A stretch of DNA of 64,000 bases from Pseudisothecium myosuroides. Lineage: Eukaryota > Streptophyta > Bryopsida > Hypnales > Lembophyllaceae. Position 1 is the stretch's first letter, and every line of letters starts with the position of its first letter. Location: the NCBI GenBank assembly GCA_951799445.1, contig OX637289.1, positions 11,809,321-11,873,320 on the forward strand. The letters run 5' to 3'. Under the pieces are notes generated by a model. That model saw only the letters and a list, made by a program, of their open reading frames with translations, did not search any database and had not been told where the DNA came from. The position numbers were made by a program, and so were the translations under genes. Below, piece by piece: positions 46,063 through 58,340 of this stretch.

Positions 46063-47944
46063 CATTATTATTATTATTATTATTATTTTATTGGTCCTCC
46101 AAAGACAAGAGACAGGGACATGCTGACACCACTCTTTCGACAATCTGGCGACGTATTCAGCTTTAGGAACCCAAATCACATTGCAATGAGCTTAAAATAT
46201 AATAGAAAGATTCGGCAAAATCACTTACTTTGCCAGTATCACCAAGAAATAGGTACAGAAGCTAGCTTTGACTTACAGACAATTACAATGATGCAAAATT
46301 TGAATAAATCCGAGGAGCAGTACCTTTCCCTGCTTGTATACGTAGCTGCCAACCACCGCCTTGAAAAATTGGTATTTCGTGACATCCGTGTGAATAAGAA
46401 CTCTCACAAGAGCGCCATTTGCTATCATGAACTGCAATTCAGACCTTGCATTAAAAGCCTGCAGATGTGATTTTCGATCTTAAGCACAGATCCTTCACTC
46501 AACCTAGAACCTCATAAGCAGAAAAACGAAACTCCGAATACCGTCATCTATATTAACCGCTGAGAACGTGAACCTCGGAGGATACTATTTGCGTCACGTT
46601 CAAGTATCTGAACACATGTAGGAGTGTGATTTTGAAACAAGTATAGAGCTGCGGAGATCTTTGGGTACGTGTGCCAGATCTGATGAGATCAAATTTTTAT
46701 CACTGTGAGTTTACTTTTGAATTTTCAAAGTGGAAGGTTGTAGACAACTAGAAGCGACAGTAGACAAGCCCATTTCCATTTCAGGATCACTGGCCAGACA
46801 ATTAACTAAGTCATGCTTACACCTCTTGCTAATTGGAGGCCAACCGAGAATAAGAATAGAATAGTTGTTGGGAACAAGGGTCGGTAGAGACGGTTCATTA
46901 ACGATTTTGGTATCCTCTCCCTTATCTGAAGAAGATTTGTTCAAGAGTTCCATGGCCAAAAAGCTCATATTCGTGTCTGCATCAGCACTTCTCGCAATGT
47001 TGATAACACTTAGGGAATGCGAAGCACCTTGGGAACCATGTCCACAGTGTAATCCTTGCTGAACTCCCAAAATGCTGGGGCCTTTCCTGACCACTGAATT
47101 TCTGCCATAGCTGAGCAAAAAGCGACCAAGAAACACAGGGGTCAGCATGAGCTTTTCCCAGGTAAATTAGCGGCAAGTGCAGCTCTAGGTCACAGGAAAC
47201 CACTCCTCTTTTGCTGCAGTATTTCTAAGAGAAGTTAGGTCGACCCATGAAGTTTCCTCAAAAAGAAAACTCAGAAAAGAAAATGGGGTTTCAGCGAGTG
47301 CTTCAGCATTTCATGATTGTGCTCTGAGGTGACTCCATTCTTACTTTCACAGCTTTAGGTACACCAACATCTTCGAAAGCATCTTGGGACATGATCTTGG
47401 GATCTCTCACTATCACACTAGAGAGAGAGCAACCTGGGGAAAAAATCCTAGATGGAGAGTTGTGAAGATGTGAGAGCTAATAATTTCAACACATAGAAGT
47501 GATGGGTGGCAAGGCCAACAAATTTCATGACCTAAATTTCAATCGACATAAGCGAAATTCAGATTCTCTCTTTTCACCTAACGCTAAATTCATAAAAGAA
47601 GCACTGGCAATGATACAAGACCTACCTGGTTGAGATTCAATGACGCGGCGGCTCCACCGAGATAGTCATTCCTGTCCATGTGAAGCACCTAAAGTCCCCA
47701 ACATCATCAGGAATACCCTTCTCCGTTGACAGCAAATGCATGCAAAATATACCTTAGTAAATCATTCAGCCTTCTCTAAATACCGCTTCACTGTATCACC
47801 CACTGAATAGACCCTTACCATCAAACGAAAGACATCACTTTGCAGAGCACCACACACCTTCAGACCATCGACGGAAAGGAGACCGCTAAGAATGCATTCT
47901 TTGAGGCCGGTGCCGAGCACAATCACGTCATACTGCTCATCCAT
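45290..47944 (-). pseudogene. Broken tandem copy of Rab-GDI (exons 1-6)
   Basis: Recognisable exons, high to low: exon 1 47858-47944 (intact, [20 protein letters not shown]...), exon 2 47626-47688 (DYLGG for DYYGG), exon 3 47028-47110 (83 bases, so a one-base deletion shifts the frame after FGSS), exon 4 46324-46431 (open), exon 5 about 45591-45777 (several frameshifts and stops, including after KSP), exon 6 45290-45392 (open but short by three codons). Most splice sites persist. Exons 7-13 are absent downstream; collinear exon 9-10 remnants occur at 21.3-21.6 kb. It lies 0.9 kb downstream of the intact gene on the same strand, so it arose by tandem duplication. Several minus-strand frames over it are read-through of its introns. 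Confidence 0.9.
46006..46090. repeat. (ATT)n microsatellite
   Basis: About 28 near-perfect ATT/TTA triplets with a single C interruption near 46063, lying in the exon 4-5 intron of the Rab-GDI pseudogene. Confidence 0.95.
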
Positions 47945-48821
47945 AGTGCAGTTGGCGCTGTCGATGAAGAGAACGCTTAACGATGAGGCAAGCACCAAAG
48001 ATGTACGTTGAAATCTCAACCGTCTTCAACAGCAGTGAGTCTTCTGAACGGAACAAGCAACTGGGTAATTCACTGAATTCACTCTGAGTGATTCGATTGC
48101 CCGCATGGGTTTGATTAGATCGCAAATCGGAACTGTCAACAGCATTGGTTTCTTGACTTGACTAAAATGATATGCTGGTCTATTTACATTACCAAAATCC
48201 TTGAAATAAGGTACAAAACTCATCACTCGGAAAAGTCACACCATCTAAAAATTCTGTTTTGAAATACCACAGAAAATTGGCACTATAATACGAGAAAATA
48301 TGGGAAGTTCGGCATTCCTTTAATATTGGCACCTTCACGATTCATCGATTCCGATGCACATGGAACTTCTGCCTCTCCGTAAAGAATTCAAACGAAAAGA
48401 GACGTGGACAAAAGCATTTCAATCAATAATGTGCCGGACCACCTTTTCAAAGCAACCTGGAAACCAGCGTGACCACATTGAGTTTCTGTGCATGTAACTT
48501 TGACCTGTGCATAGAAGTCTTTGAGTTCATACACAGCAAACGACACATTAGAGAAAGACATTTTGTACAAACGGTACATAACAAATTTTTCATCCACTTG
48601 GTGATGTCAAATGACCTATCACCACGGTTGAGTATCAGTTGATGATACCACGACCATGCCCAATAGGGCACTTCGATACAGAAAGGATGGCCGCTTACGC
48701 CATTGAATAAACATGTAAATTGCCTAGCACAAAAGTAGTCGACAATAGAGCCACTCAGAGTGTATATCCAAGCTCTCACAATCTACTGGGAGAAAACACC
48801 TTAAGTATATAACAGCCACCA
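47945..48821. other. Spacer between Rab-GDI pseudogene and gene
   Basis: Contains the 3' untranslated region of the intact gene at its high end and presumably the former promoter of the pseudogene at its low end. The minus-strand frames at 48388-48779 have no recognisable domain. Confidence 0.5.
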
Positions 48822-51800
48822 CTACTCCTCAGAAGCGCTGGCAGCGCTCAAATCCACACTCAGATCCAGGTTCTGCATTAGACCACGACATCTATAAATG
48901 TCAGAAATTGGTTCACAAATAAGCTGATGATTTCAAAATTCAAACGCTCCAAGATGTGAACTCGCGGGAAACACACACCAATTCAGAGCAACAGAGACCC
49001 TGCGCTAAGCGAGAATAAGTCCCGCAACTTGAGATTATCAAGTTCTCCAAGGTAGATATGAAATGTAAAAAAAAACTTACCTTGCCAGTAATCCTTGTGT
49101 ACATCGAGAGCACATCTTGTACTGTCGTTTCAAAATGGGTGGTTGGGTCGTAGCTCTGTAGCACGGATTCAGAAATCAATATAATGCAAATATTCACAAA
49201 AGATGAGAACAGTATCAGGAAATTGTACCAACACTGACGGGACCACACGATTATAAAAAGCAATGTTTTATGATTTGAGTATTATGAGTAAAGACCTTGT
49301 GTACATTGAAACTGGACAGTGCAAGTGCACTGAACCAGGAACAGAGCATCAAAAAATTGATGAGTAATTGGTACCTTGGAAATGAAGCAGTTGTCGAGGG
49401 ACGAATCGTTGACTGGCTCGTACATGTCGTACATGTCAATTATCTTCTCATCCACATGTCCCAGTAGCGCAAGCCCTGGCTCAAGCTCAGCCTCGGGGTT
49501 GTCTGTCTCCACTTCTGCTGAAACAAATGCAATGTACTTGCCCTTGGGAGCGACGTTGTGCGAATGGGAACAACAGAACACATACCTGGCAGGGAGTCTC
49601 AGAGTGTCAATTCCACATAAAGAGTAGAGACACCGGATGAACGCGGTTCCAGGAATTCAAAATATTCTCAGTCAAGTAACCGGATGCGAGTAAAGGGCTT
49701 TTTAAGTTCTGGAAAAATTAGAAGAATCCAAATGGTTCCAAATCATCAGCTATGAGACTTACATATCCGATCTGCGGCCAAGTTGCTTTTGTGGGAAAAT
49801 AATTTGAACTGAATCGGAATCACCGGTATTAGGAATAGGATGGCTCATAAAGCAGATGGCACGCACGACTTTCCCAACCTTCTTCACCTGAAGAAACAAC
49901 AAAGTTGACACATCAGCAAAAGTTCTCAAGGTATTCCAAAATCAATTGTTGGAAACTTTCTAAATATTTGAATTGACCACATACCTTGTTGGGCAAATAT
50001 GAAGGGTCGCAGACAACTTTCTTAGCTTTCGCTGTCTCACCCTCAGAGGTAACTCCACGGACTGAACCCATCTCATCAAATTCAACCTAAGTAATCACGA
50101 GTCAAGACCACAGGAATTAGCTTTTGGTGACGTGAATGAATTAAAAGAATTGACACAACAGCAGAAGATGCAATAATACGAACAAAAAAATATTCTCATA
50201 AACAATTTTTGTACCTTGCATTCAGGCTTGGCAAGCATGTAGGTTCCTCCGTACACAGCACTGAGGCGAGCAAATCCCTGAAAACCAATATACCAGACGC
50301 CCAGGTGAGAAATTGTATCAGCATCAAATCAATCACTTAGTACACAATCAATGCTGAAGTCCTTTAAAAACAATAAAAGAGCCTTCACCGCAATCAACAC
50401 AGAGTTTAACCAAATCATGACATAACCAGTGATAATAAGGCAACGTTGTCCACCTTAAATAACCCTACCCATCCTAAAACTTTAATTACAAACCTGTGGC
50501 AACTCGCCGAGACCATAGAGTGGATAGATGTACGGTGACCCCCCCTGGAACCGGGCCATTGACTCAGCGTACAACTGCACCAATACAAGACTATACTATG
50601 TTAATGGCGGCAAAGAACAAAAACAATATCACCGCCCCAGAAGAACCTTAAATCTTTGTGAAGATCTATAGAGGCTGATGAGAATAAATTGACAGTAATG
50701 CAACACAGTGCAGGTAAGAGGTGAGGATAATAACCTTCACTCTCTTCACAGTATCCAAAGCCGACTCAGACAAGAATCGGTCATCACGGTGCAACGCCAA
50801 AGAATGTCCAATAAAGTCAATGGTGTTCGCATCCAGTCCAAACTTGCTGCATTACAAATTATATAATGAGTTGAGGAGTCTGTCATGAACACTCATAGAA
50901 ATATTCCTTCAGATCGGACCATAAACCCTCAAACAACCGCGTTTAATACTCCATAACTCATAACGACAGCCCACACGATGATATCCGCAAATATCATGAA
51001 GCCAATAAACAGATACATAAATTTGGGTCAAGGCACCGTACTCAAAAAGCTCCTTCCCTGTAACTGTCCGCAAGTCCATTCCTTCGTGAGTTTTGAAATC
51101 CTCCTCCTCGTAGTTCTGGACAAAGATGAAAAACTTGCGAGCACGCCTCTTCTCAAATAGTCCCATCAAGGGAGACTTCAATGCCTCGACATCATTGGAC
51201 GGAACTTTGTAGACCTGTGGTTACATTGACAGAACTCAGCTTCGCGGACTATGTTTACGACATCTCTGTTACGAAAAGCCCATTTAATCATGTCTAGAAT
51301 CCTACAAGAGATACGAACGTAATAGATAAATATAAGAACAATCAAAATCATTTAATATGTAAGAATATTCAAATACAAACCTTTCCTTGCTTGTAAACGT
51401 AGCTCCCGTCCACAGCCTTGAACAATAGGTATTTAGTAACATCCGTGTGGATGAGGACTCTCACAAGAGCGCCGTTTGCCATCATAAACTGTATTGAAAG
51501 AATGAACGTGCATTAAAATCCGAAATAAGTATCAAGATGTACCTCTTTGTAACATATCAGATCGTTCAACGCCATAGAAGTATACAACGTTGTTCTCCTC
51601 TAAACAAATTTCGGTACAATGTAAGAAGCACTCAATAGATATAATTTCCAGGTCACATGCAAAACTTGACCATTGTTATGCCACAACCATAAGAATGTAT
51701 GCAGCATCAACGGGTCTGATATTCCCAAAGTCAAGTCGAAATACCTTAGGAACCATATCCACATTGTACTCTTTGCTTGAGCCTAGAAAGGCTGGCGGTT

Positions 51801-53161
51801 TCTCATCTCCTTTGAACTTTTGCCATAACTGCAACAACAGAAACAACACAAAATCGATGACTATGGAAGGATCCTCAAAATGGACGAAATAGACATACAA
51901 AAAGTCCAAAGACAATTCCAATTACTCATAAAACTATTCGTCATTCTAACTCACAGAAAGAAGCAGCAGCTCAAAACTATTCGTCAAGTTGTTTTCAGAC
52001 AATAATTCTTCTCACGAGACTAAATTAGGTCAAGAAGACACAATCCTCGATCACAACGTCCTCAATCTTGGTAAAAAAAAGGTTCATTCGCACCCAAAAT
52101 CACAATTGAACCCCGAAGTGATCAAATGGCCAAAAGTAACCACTTCCATTTCTACAGGAGTTGAAACAAATCACGTACGAAGCTTCAACGGAAGCAAGAC
52201 AAATATGTAACAATAGGAAAACGAATCACGCCCTAAATTTTAGAAACTTGTTCCAAAAGTTACTATAATCACTACCAGCTGCCAAAGTGGAATTCCTATT
52301 ATTAGAATGGGCAAGAAGGAGTGAAATCCTGAACGACCATGCACACACAATAATCTAACTGTAATGCCCCATCCGAGGAACAGAATGTAGCTTTTAATCT
52401 GTACTAAAACCTACTAGGCCATTCGCAATCCCCATATTCTAAATGAGAGTATGACTACAACAAAGCCAAACCTTGAAATCATAGACGTCAACAACGATCC
52501 ACCATCACGACTAGAAACATCAAACTACTAGACAACCCCAACGCAAACAGAATTTCATCCGTCCAATTCGCACTCACCTGGTTCAAGTTCAGAGAAGCAG
52601 CAGCTCCACCATAGTAGTCATTCCTGTCCATATGAAGCACCTGCACAAAAATAAAACAACAACCCCGAGATGACCATCACCATCATCATCATCATCATCA
52701 TCATCCACCCAAAAGCATCCCCGATCGCGAGCAATTCCCACAGTACCCAACATCGCCTCTCCAAAAGCCTAGTCTAACTCTCCAGGGACCACATTCCTCT
52801 CCTCCCTTTCATTAGGTCATCTGTGTCGATGCCCTAATGTCAGATGCCTGCTAAATGTGACACCACCAATTGCGCATCTACCCCAGTGCCAGTACACCCT
52901 TCCACATCCACCCATCTCCAATTCCCCTCCCAACCCGCCTCCACCTCTAAACCTAACTCCACATTTTTAGGTCTCCCAGACACGCAACCTCACCTGTCAA
53001 GACAGAGACCGATCTGGTAGTAGGACCCTAGATCTTTTTCTAAAGCTCCCAGGAGAGTGGAGTGAGGGAGTGACCTTGAGCCGATCCACGGAGAGGAGTC
53101 CGCTGAGGATGCATTCCTTGAGTCCGGTGCCGAGCACAATGACATCGTACTCTTCATCCAT
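48822..53161 (-). CDS. GDI: Rab GDP-dissociation inhibitor, 13 exons, 444 aa
   Basis: Exons: 53075-53161, 52578-52640, 51745-51828, 51381-51488, 51042-51214, 50735-50846, 50494-50574, 50215-50277, 49985-50086, 49763-49887, 49375-49585, 49081-49155, 48822-48872 (all complement). Every intron is GT-AG and the phases join; total 1335 nt. Rab-GDI extracts prenylated, GDP-bound Rab GTPases from membranes and keeps them soluble for recycling. Start [16 protein letters not shown] gives the conserved N-terminal region. NDYYGG is at 36-41, [11 protein letters not shown] (Rab-binding region 3) at 226-236, and MSHPIPNT at about 305-312. Further on are [15 protein letters not shown] and [18 protein letters not shown]. 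The C-terminus [15 protein letters not shown] matches plant GDIs. Length is normal (about 445). The exon 5 donor (GA|GTACGG) was chosen because it restores frame with exon 6 as [11 protein letters not shown]. Intron 1 holds a (CAT)n run near 52675-52705. A hAT MITE lies 212 bp upstream of the ATG. Confidence 0.97.
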
Positions 53162-53373
53162 GGTTGGTGCACGGAGGAGCTCGAGAAGCGAGCAAGCGAA
53201 GGAGCAGCAACAGTAGTAGCAAGGGTGAGAAAGAGCAAGGAAGAGGAGCAGCAGGAGCTAAGCTAGATCTAGGGGAGAATTCGACAAATGCGAGGAGACT
53301 GGTTGTGCGAGAGAGACAGCCAAGGCAGCAAGGAAAGGAAAGTGGGATGGAGGTGCGGGACGTGGGTGGGGAG
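53162..53373 (-). promoter_or_regulatory. 5' leader and proximal promoter of Rab-GDI
   Basis: The 212 bases between the start codon and the upstream hAT MITE are purine-rich on the + strand (GAGG/GAAGG words), so CT-rich on the transcribed strand, as is common in plant leaders. No TATA box was recognised in it. The plus-strand frame at 53164-53421 is an antisense artefact. Confidence 0.45.
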
Positions 53374-53639
53374 GAGGGTTTTTGGTGCCAGATTGCACCA
53401 GGAAAGAAATATTTTGGCTAAAAAATGGTCAAAAATTGTGAAGTTTTTCACTAGAAAACTTTGAACTAAAAAAAAATCTTGGATGAAATTGCCAGATTGT
53501 GGATGAAAACCAAATTATAGACATGTGATATGTGCTAATGTGATATTTTCTATCCAAATGAATGCTGAAATTTGGAGTACTATTACAACATTTTATATCG
53601 CCACTTTGGTACTTTATAAAAAATGAAAAAAAAAAGTTG
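53374..53639. mobile_element. hAT-type MITE, 266 bp, copy 2, upstream of Rab-GDI
   Basis: Sister of 22697-22960 in the opposite orientation, aligning end to end (shared GGTGCCAGATTGCACCAG, TATATCGCCAC-like, ATTTTATATCG). It has a perfect 8-bp target duplication GTGGGGAG (53366-53373, 53640-53647). The terminal CAGGGC has decayed to GAGGGT and, at the other end, CAACTT. Confidence 0.88.
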
Positions 53640-54027
53640 GTGGGGAGAATAAAATTAGGGGTCCTTACATGCCAACTCAGCCAACCCGCCCTATTGTCAT
53701 TTTGTTGTTGTTGTGCATAGGATTTTGCTAGACGCTAACCCCGTCCTACAAAGTGGGCATGTAAGGTGAATTTTATCCCTGAGGAAAACACAAGAATTTT
53801 TTATTTTCCACTCATGATAAAATTTGCAAACTTTGAATTCGTATTTGTAATTAGAGGCCCCAAATTAGTTAGGTGAGGTGAAGAACATAGAATTAATAGG
53901 ACACAAAATAGAGGGCTTTATTTTACAATCACCTTGCAAAACACAAAACTCACCTTGCATGGCCCACTTCATGATACGGGTTTAGTGTCCTACCCAGATT
54001 TCACTAGTCAAAATCAAGATTTGGAAT
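53640..54027. repeat. Dispersed repeat, copy of 15.74-15.90 kb
   Basis: 53780-53930 aligns with 15740-15900, same orientation (AGAGGCCCCAAA, CACAAAATAGAGGGCTTT). The rest of the segment, including TTACATGCC/GGCATGTAA words at about 53664 and 53757, has no recognised class. Confidence 0.6.
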
Positions 54028-54761
54028 TTAACCCCTAAAGAACGGGCCTAAACCCACGGATTCAAGCTTCAATTTTTTGCTCTCTATTCAATTGTTGCTA
54101 TTTTGAAATTAAATATGAATGAAGTTTTTTATATTTACTTTTCAAAGATAAATCCCATGTCTTCTATAAGTGCTAAACATTTCAAACTTTTTGTGAAAAC
54201 TTTAAATTACTGTTAACTTTTTAAGGAAAAAGTGAAAAAAATTGATATCAAATACAAAATATGTTCAAAAACTCTGAAATTTTCAGCATAGGTGTATTTT
54301 GTGATGTTAAATAGCATGGTATAAAATAAAGTTTCCATGTCATTTTAAAATAAGAAAAATCAACAAATCATGTAGGTTATAGACCCAAAGTTCATATTGC
54401 TATAGTTCAAATTTAAAGATTTTTTCAAATTTTTCAATTGAAGTAGAAACTAAACTTGATAAACTTGATGATTTTTCATTAGTTGGCCTCAAATTCAAAA
54501 AACATCATTTTTATGGCTAAAATTCACATCAAGAGTAAAGAAGAAAAATTGGTCAAAATACACTATAAGGTCGATTTGTGGATTAAGCATTTTCTTCTTT
54601 AGAAAAGTCAATAATGCCATAATGAGGGAATATGCAATACTATTCACTGAAAATGCATTCAAGAAATTCCCCCTTAAAAAATGGATGAAAAAATATTTTT
54701 TTCCATCCTACAATCCCACCTAAAGTCATCAAAAGGATAAAATAAACGTCTACAACGTCCT
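54028..54761 (+). mobile_element. Possible TTAA MITE fragment, only one end recognisable
   Basis: Starts TTAACCCCTAAAGAACGGG, a near match to the family terminus, but the following about 730 bases share little with other copies. No matching right end was found before the next TTAA element begins at 54762. It could be a diverged subfamily or a chance end. Confidence 0.35.
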
Positions 54762-55691
54762 TTAACCCCTAAAGGACCATTGTCCGTTCGGGGGACAAAT
54801 GGGACTTGGGGTAGGTACCTACGGGCTGAAATTTTCTCCTAATTTTTTGAAACTTTTTGTGAATGTGAAGAATTGAGAGAGGTACGTGGCAGGAAAAAAA
54901 AAATTGAAATTGGACCTTCGAGTGAGAAGTTATGCCATTTCTTGGAATGCATGGGGACGGGGGGCAGCAAAAAAAATTTGCAAAATTTTGAATTTTTTTT
55001 TTTAATATTTTTTTTCTCACAGATTATATTTTTGTCTATCTGAAAAGCTTTGATTCATTTCATTTGACTTTGTTATGAAGAAGTTATGGACATTCTTGTT
55101 TTTCGGGCAGTTAGAGCATCTTCTTGAAAAAAATAACTTGTAGGATTCATTTCTGAATGCTATTTTTGCAATTTTTCAAAAAAAAAAATTCTCATGGTTT
55201 CATTTACTTGCTAGAACAATCTCACCATTGGGATTAGTGTATTTTAATTCCATCTAAAATATATAAATATTTTAGATTTTCCTTCTATCTCGTACCTACT
55301 TCTACTTAACAATTTTTTGAAGAATGATAATTAAGTTTTTTTTAATTTCTTTTTTTTTCCTAGACTCTCAACTCAATTTTCCACTATAAAGATTTAAAGC
55401 TCAAAACTCTGTAGTGCAAAAATTTTAAGTTAAAAATGTTCAAAGTCAAAAAATCCAGTCCCGCAATGTGCTGAAAAACTTGTTTTTTCCACTTTAAACA
55501 CAAATATCTTGCAATCTGTGCGGTCAAAAATTCTGAAATTTTTTCCACAATTTTAAATACTAGTTAGGTGTAAGATCCTACGGTTAGATGTGAAAAAAAA
55601 ACAATTAAATCTTTTTTTTACTCTTTGCTATAGAAATGGCAGTTTTCAGTGTTTTTTGGCAGAAAATAAGCCTTGGAACTTTAGGGGTTAA
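54762..55691 (+). mobile_element. TTAA MITE, piggyBac type
   Basis: 930 bp with TTAA at both ends, left CCCCTAAAGGACC, right end ACTTTAGGGGTTAA. The hairpin TTGTCC/GGGGACAA is present. Very similar throughout to the copies at 11751 and 19075, in the same orientation. Confidence 0.92.
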
Positions 55692-55856
55692 AGTTCAACC
55701 TTGAAACAACGGACTGGTACCTATAGAAATCATCCATTTTAATATTGTGTAAATCATTTGCTTAAAAAATCCAAAAGCACTCATTAGAGGTCAAACTATG
55801 GAGCAATTCTATTGCATCTCGAACTTGACGGAGGACAATTTTTCAACAAATATCGT
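55692..55856. repeat. Dispersed repeat fragment
   Basis: Matches 17722-17880 and about 60800-60990 (ATAGAAATCATCCATTTT-like, AATCATTTGCTTA, CTCATTAGAGGTCAAACTA). Confidence 0.6.
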
Positions 55857-56130
55857 ACTGAAGTCATGAATTCATGCCTACGTACCATAATTGTATATAT
55901 TACGTACACTTTTACGCACTGAATCAGTGTCGTTAAAATCTTTATTAAAAGTATACAATTTATGTACTTTAATTATACAAATGTGGTATCCAAAATGCAC
56001 CTAAATTGTACTGACATTAGTACAACAATCGTACGTTATTGATAGGCATTGTTTACGCACTGATTTAGTGCGTAAAAGTACACGTAATATGTATGATTAT
56101 GGTACATAGGTATGAATTCATGACTTCAGT
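55857..56130. mobile_element. Foldback MITE, 274 bp, superfamily unknown
   Basis: Terminal repeats of about 73 bp start ACTGAAGTCATGAATTCAT and pair with few mismatches. They include ACGTACACTTTTACGCACT on the left and its near-complement on the right. No confident target duplication; non-coding. Confidence 0.75.
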
Positions 56131-56189
56131 GTTGTCTTTGTATGAACCTATGAACCTTATAAATTAGAGATGTGGGAACAACAGAGTCA

Positions 56190-56640
56190 TCCATTGGACA
56201 CTTTAGATCCTCAACATCATTCCAAAGTTAACTCTATAGATGTTGCGGATATAGAAGGTCTAATAGATGACTTCACTATTAATTGTAAAACAAAGAATGC
56301 ATCTATTGGTTCAATATTTAAAGCATTTTGGTGACTTTCTTTGAAGCCACATCCTTCCAAGGTTAACCTTGTAACGATGCATCATAGCGATGGATGATAG
56401 AAATGAAAAATGCGACTATTGATTCAAAAATCAAATCACTTTGGAGTAACTACTTTGGTTATAGGTAGGTATCCTTTGAAGGTTAATTGTGAAAAGATAA
56501 GCCCTATTAGCAAGGTAGGTACTTTGTCAAAAATGGTTTAGGCCAATAGATGCATTCTTCATTTTTATAATAATCTGAAAAGTCATCCATTGGCCTTACA
56601 AGGTTAACTTCAAAGTGATCGACCTAAAGATAGTAATCTT
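56190..56640 (+). repeat. Degenerate tandem repeat, about 120-130 bp period
   Basis: CCAAGGTTAACC-like words recur near 56225, 56355, 56475 and 56605, each with nearby ATTGGTTCAA or TGCATCTATTGG-like sequence. 60650-60800 contains a further related unit (GGTCTAATGGATGACTTTACTATT). The units are strongly diverged. Confidence 0.4.
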
Positions 56641-58340
56641 ATTTAGAAAATTTATAACAAGTAATTGAAATCCCTCCAACATATCTATATCATTCATTCA
56701 TGCATAGCATTTTCTTTTCTTTCTATTGGTATTGATTTTTTTTTAAGTTTCCTCAATGAATTTTACATGAAGTGCATTTTTTACAACATTCATCATGCAT
56801 AGTGTGTGTGGCGGAGCACTTAAGGGCTCTTTTGTGCAAACTAGAGTAATACAATGATGATTCAACGTATAGAAATATAAAATAGTATGACTTTGGTAAA
56901 TTATTGTTTCACACGTACTTATAGAATTATCAATGTAGTATGTAGAAGCCTAAATATTGATTGTAGTATACAAGTATTTAAATTAATTCACCTATTGCAA
57001 TATTAGTTTACTAAATATTTCAAAAACTCATTCATGTACTGTAAATAATTTAATTTAAAAAAATATGATAATTCAATGATTTTTATTTATTAGTTTAGAA
57101 ATTTTAGTTATGATATTGAAAAGGTTTTAAAATATTTAAAAATGTAGATCATTTTGTAGCAAGAGATTTGCGAATTTTGCATTTATTTCTATTTATAAAA
57201 AATGAATCAATGTTATAACGTACTGATACTTCTACAGATGAACTTAGACCAATACTCAGTCTCTGTTTGTACATAGAAAAGAACCTTCACATAATTTTAA
57301 TATTTAATTTGCTTAACATTAGTATATAAATACTATATTTCATGAATTGTAGATTTATTTCATAGCAATAAAGAAAAGCAATAAGCAACATTTTTTGCAC
57401 CCTCTAAGATTTTCCTTTTGTTTTAAACTAAATTTATTGTTTTCCTTTCAATGGTTTGTAAAGTCCAACCCCTTCAAATTCATCAAGAAACATCAAATGA
57501 TCTTTCTATAAATATATTATTCAATAAGAACGTAAATTTTTCTTTAGTTTTAGATCTCTAAGCACATGAATATTAATTCTCTTACAATTCCCTTTTTGTA
57601 TAGTATCAGACTACAACAAAGCACAAATTTTATAGCCTTTAAAATGAATTCAATATTATTAAAATTAAAATACTAGTTCTCTGCTTGTCTCCATGCTACG
57701 AGTGATGCCCAACTAAATGGTTTTAGGGCCCCGTTTTTGGATAAAGAGACCTTGGCAATGGAAATTTTCACATGGATATTGAAGCTTCAAAGACAATAGA
57801 TTTCTACTGGAAATCAATTCGCCATTGATACTCTTCATCTATTCATTTGTGATTCTACTTAAAAATGTAGGAAATTTTATGAAATATTGACTAGTAATTA
57901 GGAATGATGAATTTGCAACCATAGAGTGCACATTTTTTAGTTTTACAATAATACAATTAAAAATATGCACCATGATATTTGATACTATAATATAAATCTA
58001 GAGAGATTTTCAAAAGTTTTGAGCATCAATTGCATTTGATATGAATTGTTTTGCTTCTTTTTTTAATTCACGATAATTTCACAGTAATTAAAAAAAAATT
58101 GCTTTTAAAAAAAATTTAATTCACGGTAAAATATTATAAAATTTTTACAACTAACAAAAGACTTGAAACCACATCTTTTAAAAATTGATATAAAAAATCA
58201 CATTTACAAGTACTTGTAAAATGAAGTTTAAAAAATATTTATAAGCTCAAACTTTGAGGGTTAACCTTTGAGAACTTCATTTGAGATGGAAGTCTTAGCA
58301 ATTGTGTATTTATTATCCTAGACTTTGGAGGTGTGCAGTG
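56641..58340. other. Very AT-rich spacer
   Basis: No protein-like frame, no clear element border. Confidence 0.5.

Noticed and set aside
46711..47148. 145-aa minus-strand frame
   Set aside because: It is read-through from the frameshifted exon 3 of the Rab-GDI pseudogene into its intron.
51590..51892. 100-aa plus-strand frame inside the Rab-GDI gene
   Set aside because: Antisense shadow of exon 3 and its flanking introns.
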